Part shown: in pieces, positions 5,610-6,118 of the stretch
How the letters are laid out: each line of letters starts with the position of its first letter
How positions within the stretch are numbered: the first letter of the stretch is position 1
Source of the DNA: Burkholderiales bacterium
GTDB taxonomy: Bacteria > Pseudomonadota > Gammaproteobacteria > Burkholderiales > Burkholderiaceae_C
Length of the DNA: 6,118 bases
Reading direction: 5' to 3'
NCBI GenBank assembly: GCA_025354615.1
Contig: JANXMO010000490.1
Location: forward strand, 1 to 6,118
Notes under the pieces: model-generated
Database searches by the model: none
Told to the model about the DNA's origin: nothing
What the model saw: the letters and a program-made list of their open reading frames with translations, nothing else
Position numbers and translations under genes: made by a program

Positions 5610-6118
5610 TCAGTAAGAAGATTGTTTTTTGAAGCCCAAAGCCTTCATGGCACGGGTCAGCGTTTGGCGGGTGTTCGCATAGTCGGCCCACGGGTCGTCA
5701 TCGGCCTCCAGGCACTCGTGGGCGTTGGCCAGCGTCCACTGGGCGCTGCTGGTCAGTGACGGCAACTCGTCCCACGCCAGCGGCATCGAAACCCCCAGCC
5801 CCGGGCGGGCGCGCACCGAGAAAGCCGACACCGTGGTGGCCCCGCGCCCATTGCGCAGGTAGTCGACAAAAATCTTGCCGACCCGGTTCTTCGGCCCGCT
5901 CTTGGCCACGAAGCGCTGCGGAATCACTTGCGCCAGGTGCTGCACCACGGCTTGTGAAAAGCCCTTGACGGTGTCCCAATCGTCGCGCGGCGCAAGCGGC
6001 ACCACCACGTGCAGGCCCTTGCCGCCACTGGTTTTCAAAAAGCTTTTCAGGTGCAATTCGTCGAGCAATGCGTGGGTGAGCTGCGCAGCCTCCTGGATGG
6101 CGGGCCAGGCCACGCCTT
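5610..6118 (-). CDS. ligD: LigD, C-terminal polymerase domain (partial, 5' end beyond the right edge)
   Basis: The last 168 or so codons of a LigD polymerase (PolDom, primase-like) domain. Seen in order are AWPAIQEAAQLTHALLDEL, FLKTSGGKGLHVVVPL, DWDTVKGFSQAVVQHLA, FVAKSGPKNRVGKIFVDYLR and NGRGATTVSAFSVRARPG, then SMPLAWDEL. The Asp of FVDYLRN is the third metal-binding carboxylate of the family; the first two would lie beyond the edge. The domain is at the very C-terminus, as in the PE-ligase-Pol order of Pseudomonas aeruginosa LigD, but a stand-alone Pol protein cannot be excluded here. This domain adds nucleotides, often ribonucleotides, at breaks before ligation. It is immediately upstream of ku, with stop and ku ATG 10 bases apart. 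Confidence 0.95.
   Translation of the reverse strand, partial: GVAWPAIQEAAQLTHALLDELHLKSFLKTSGGKGLHVVVPLAPRDDWDTVKGFSQAVVQHLAQVIPQRFVAKSGPKNRVGKIFVDYLRNGRGATTVSAFSVRARPGLGVSMPLAWDELPSLTSSAQWTLANAHECLEADDDPWADYANTRQTLTRAMKALGFKKQSSY

Overview
The window reads as a betaproteobacterial chromosome segment, most likely Burkholderiales and close to Comamonadaceae. The bS21 protein and its gene order (flavoprotein, rpsU, yqeY) fit that group, and the housekeeping parts are GC-rich (63-78% in the 60-base lines I counted by hand). No rRNA, tRNA, CRISPR array or insertion sequence was seen.

Layout: (1) The left edge carries the 5' part of a minus-strand gene of unknown function that runs out of the window. 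(2) On the plus strand come a YhiN/HI0933-type FAD flavoprotein (502-1740), rpsU for ribosomal protein bS21 (1815-2027) with a hairpin-plus-T-run in its leader, a strong intrinsic terminator, yqeY (2126-2575), and a small DUF442-type phosphatase/sulfurtransferase-like gene (2592-2936) that ends earlier than I expect for its family. (3) Converging on it from the minus strand is a 528-codon gene (2961-4547) of lower GC (about 43-50% in sampled lines). (4) Further right, also on the minus strand, are ku (4691-5599) and the 3' end of ligD (5610 to the right edge), a translationally coupled pair for bacterial non-homologous end joining.

The most interesting part is the 2961-4547 gene. Its product has a Ser/Pro/Arg-rich, apparently disordered N-terminus followed by helical sequence with at least two, probably three, copies of an internal repeat. 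Upstream of it, on the coding strand, is a perfect TTCGG-N15-TTCGT element. This matches the PIP/hrpII box consensus used by HrpX/HrpB-type regulators of Hrp type III secretion, and a near-consensus -10 lies 31 bases downstream. Box, N-terminal composition and low GC together suggest a type III secreted effector not known to me, in a horizontally acquired patch between the rpsU-yqeY block and the ku-ligD pair. The effector role is an inference; the box and the repeats are visible directly.
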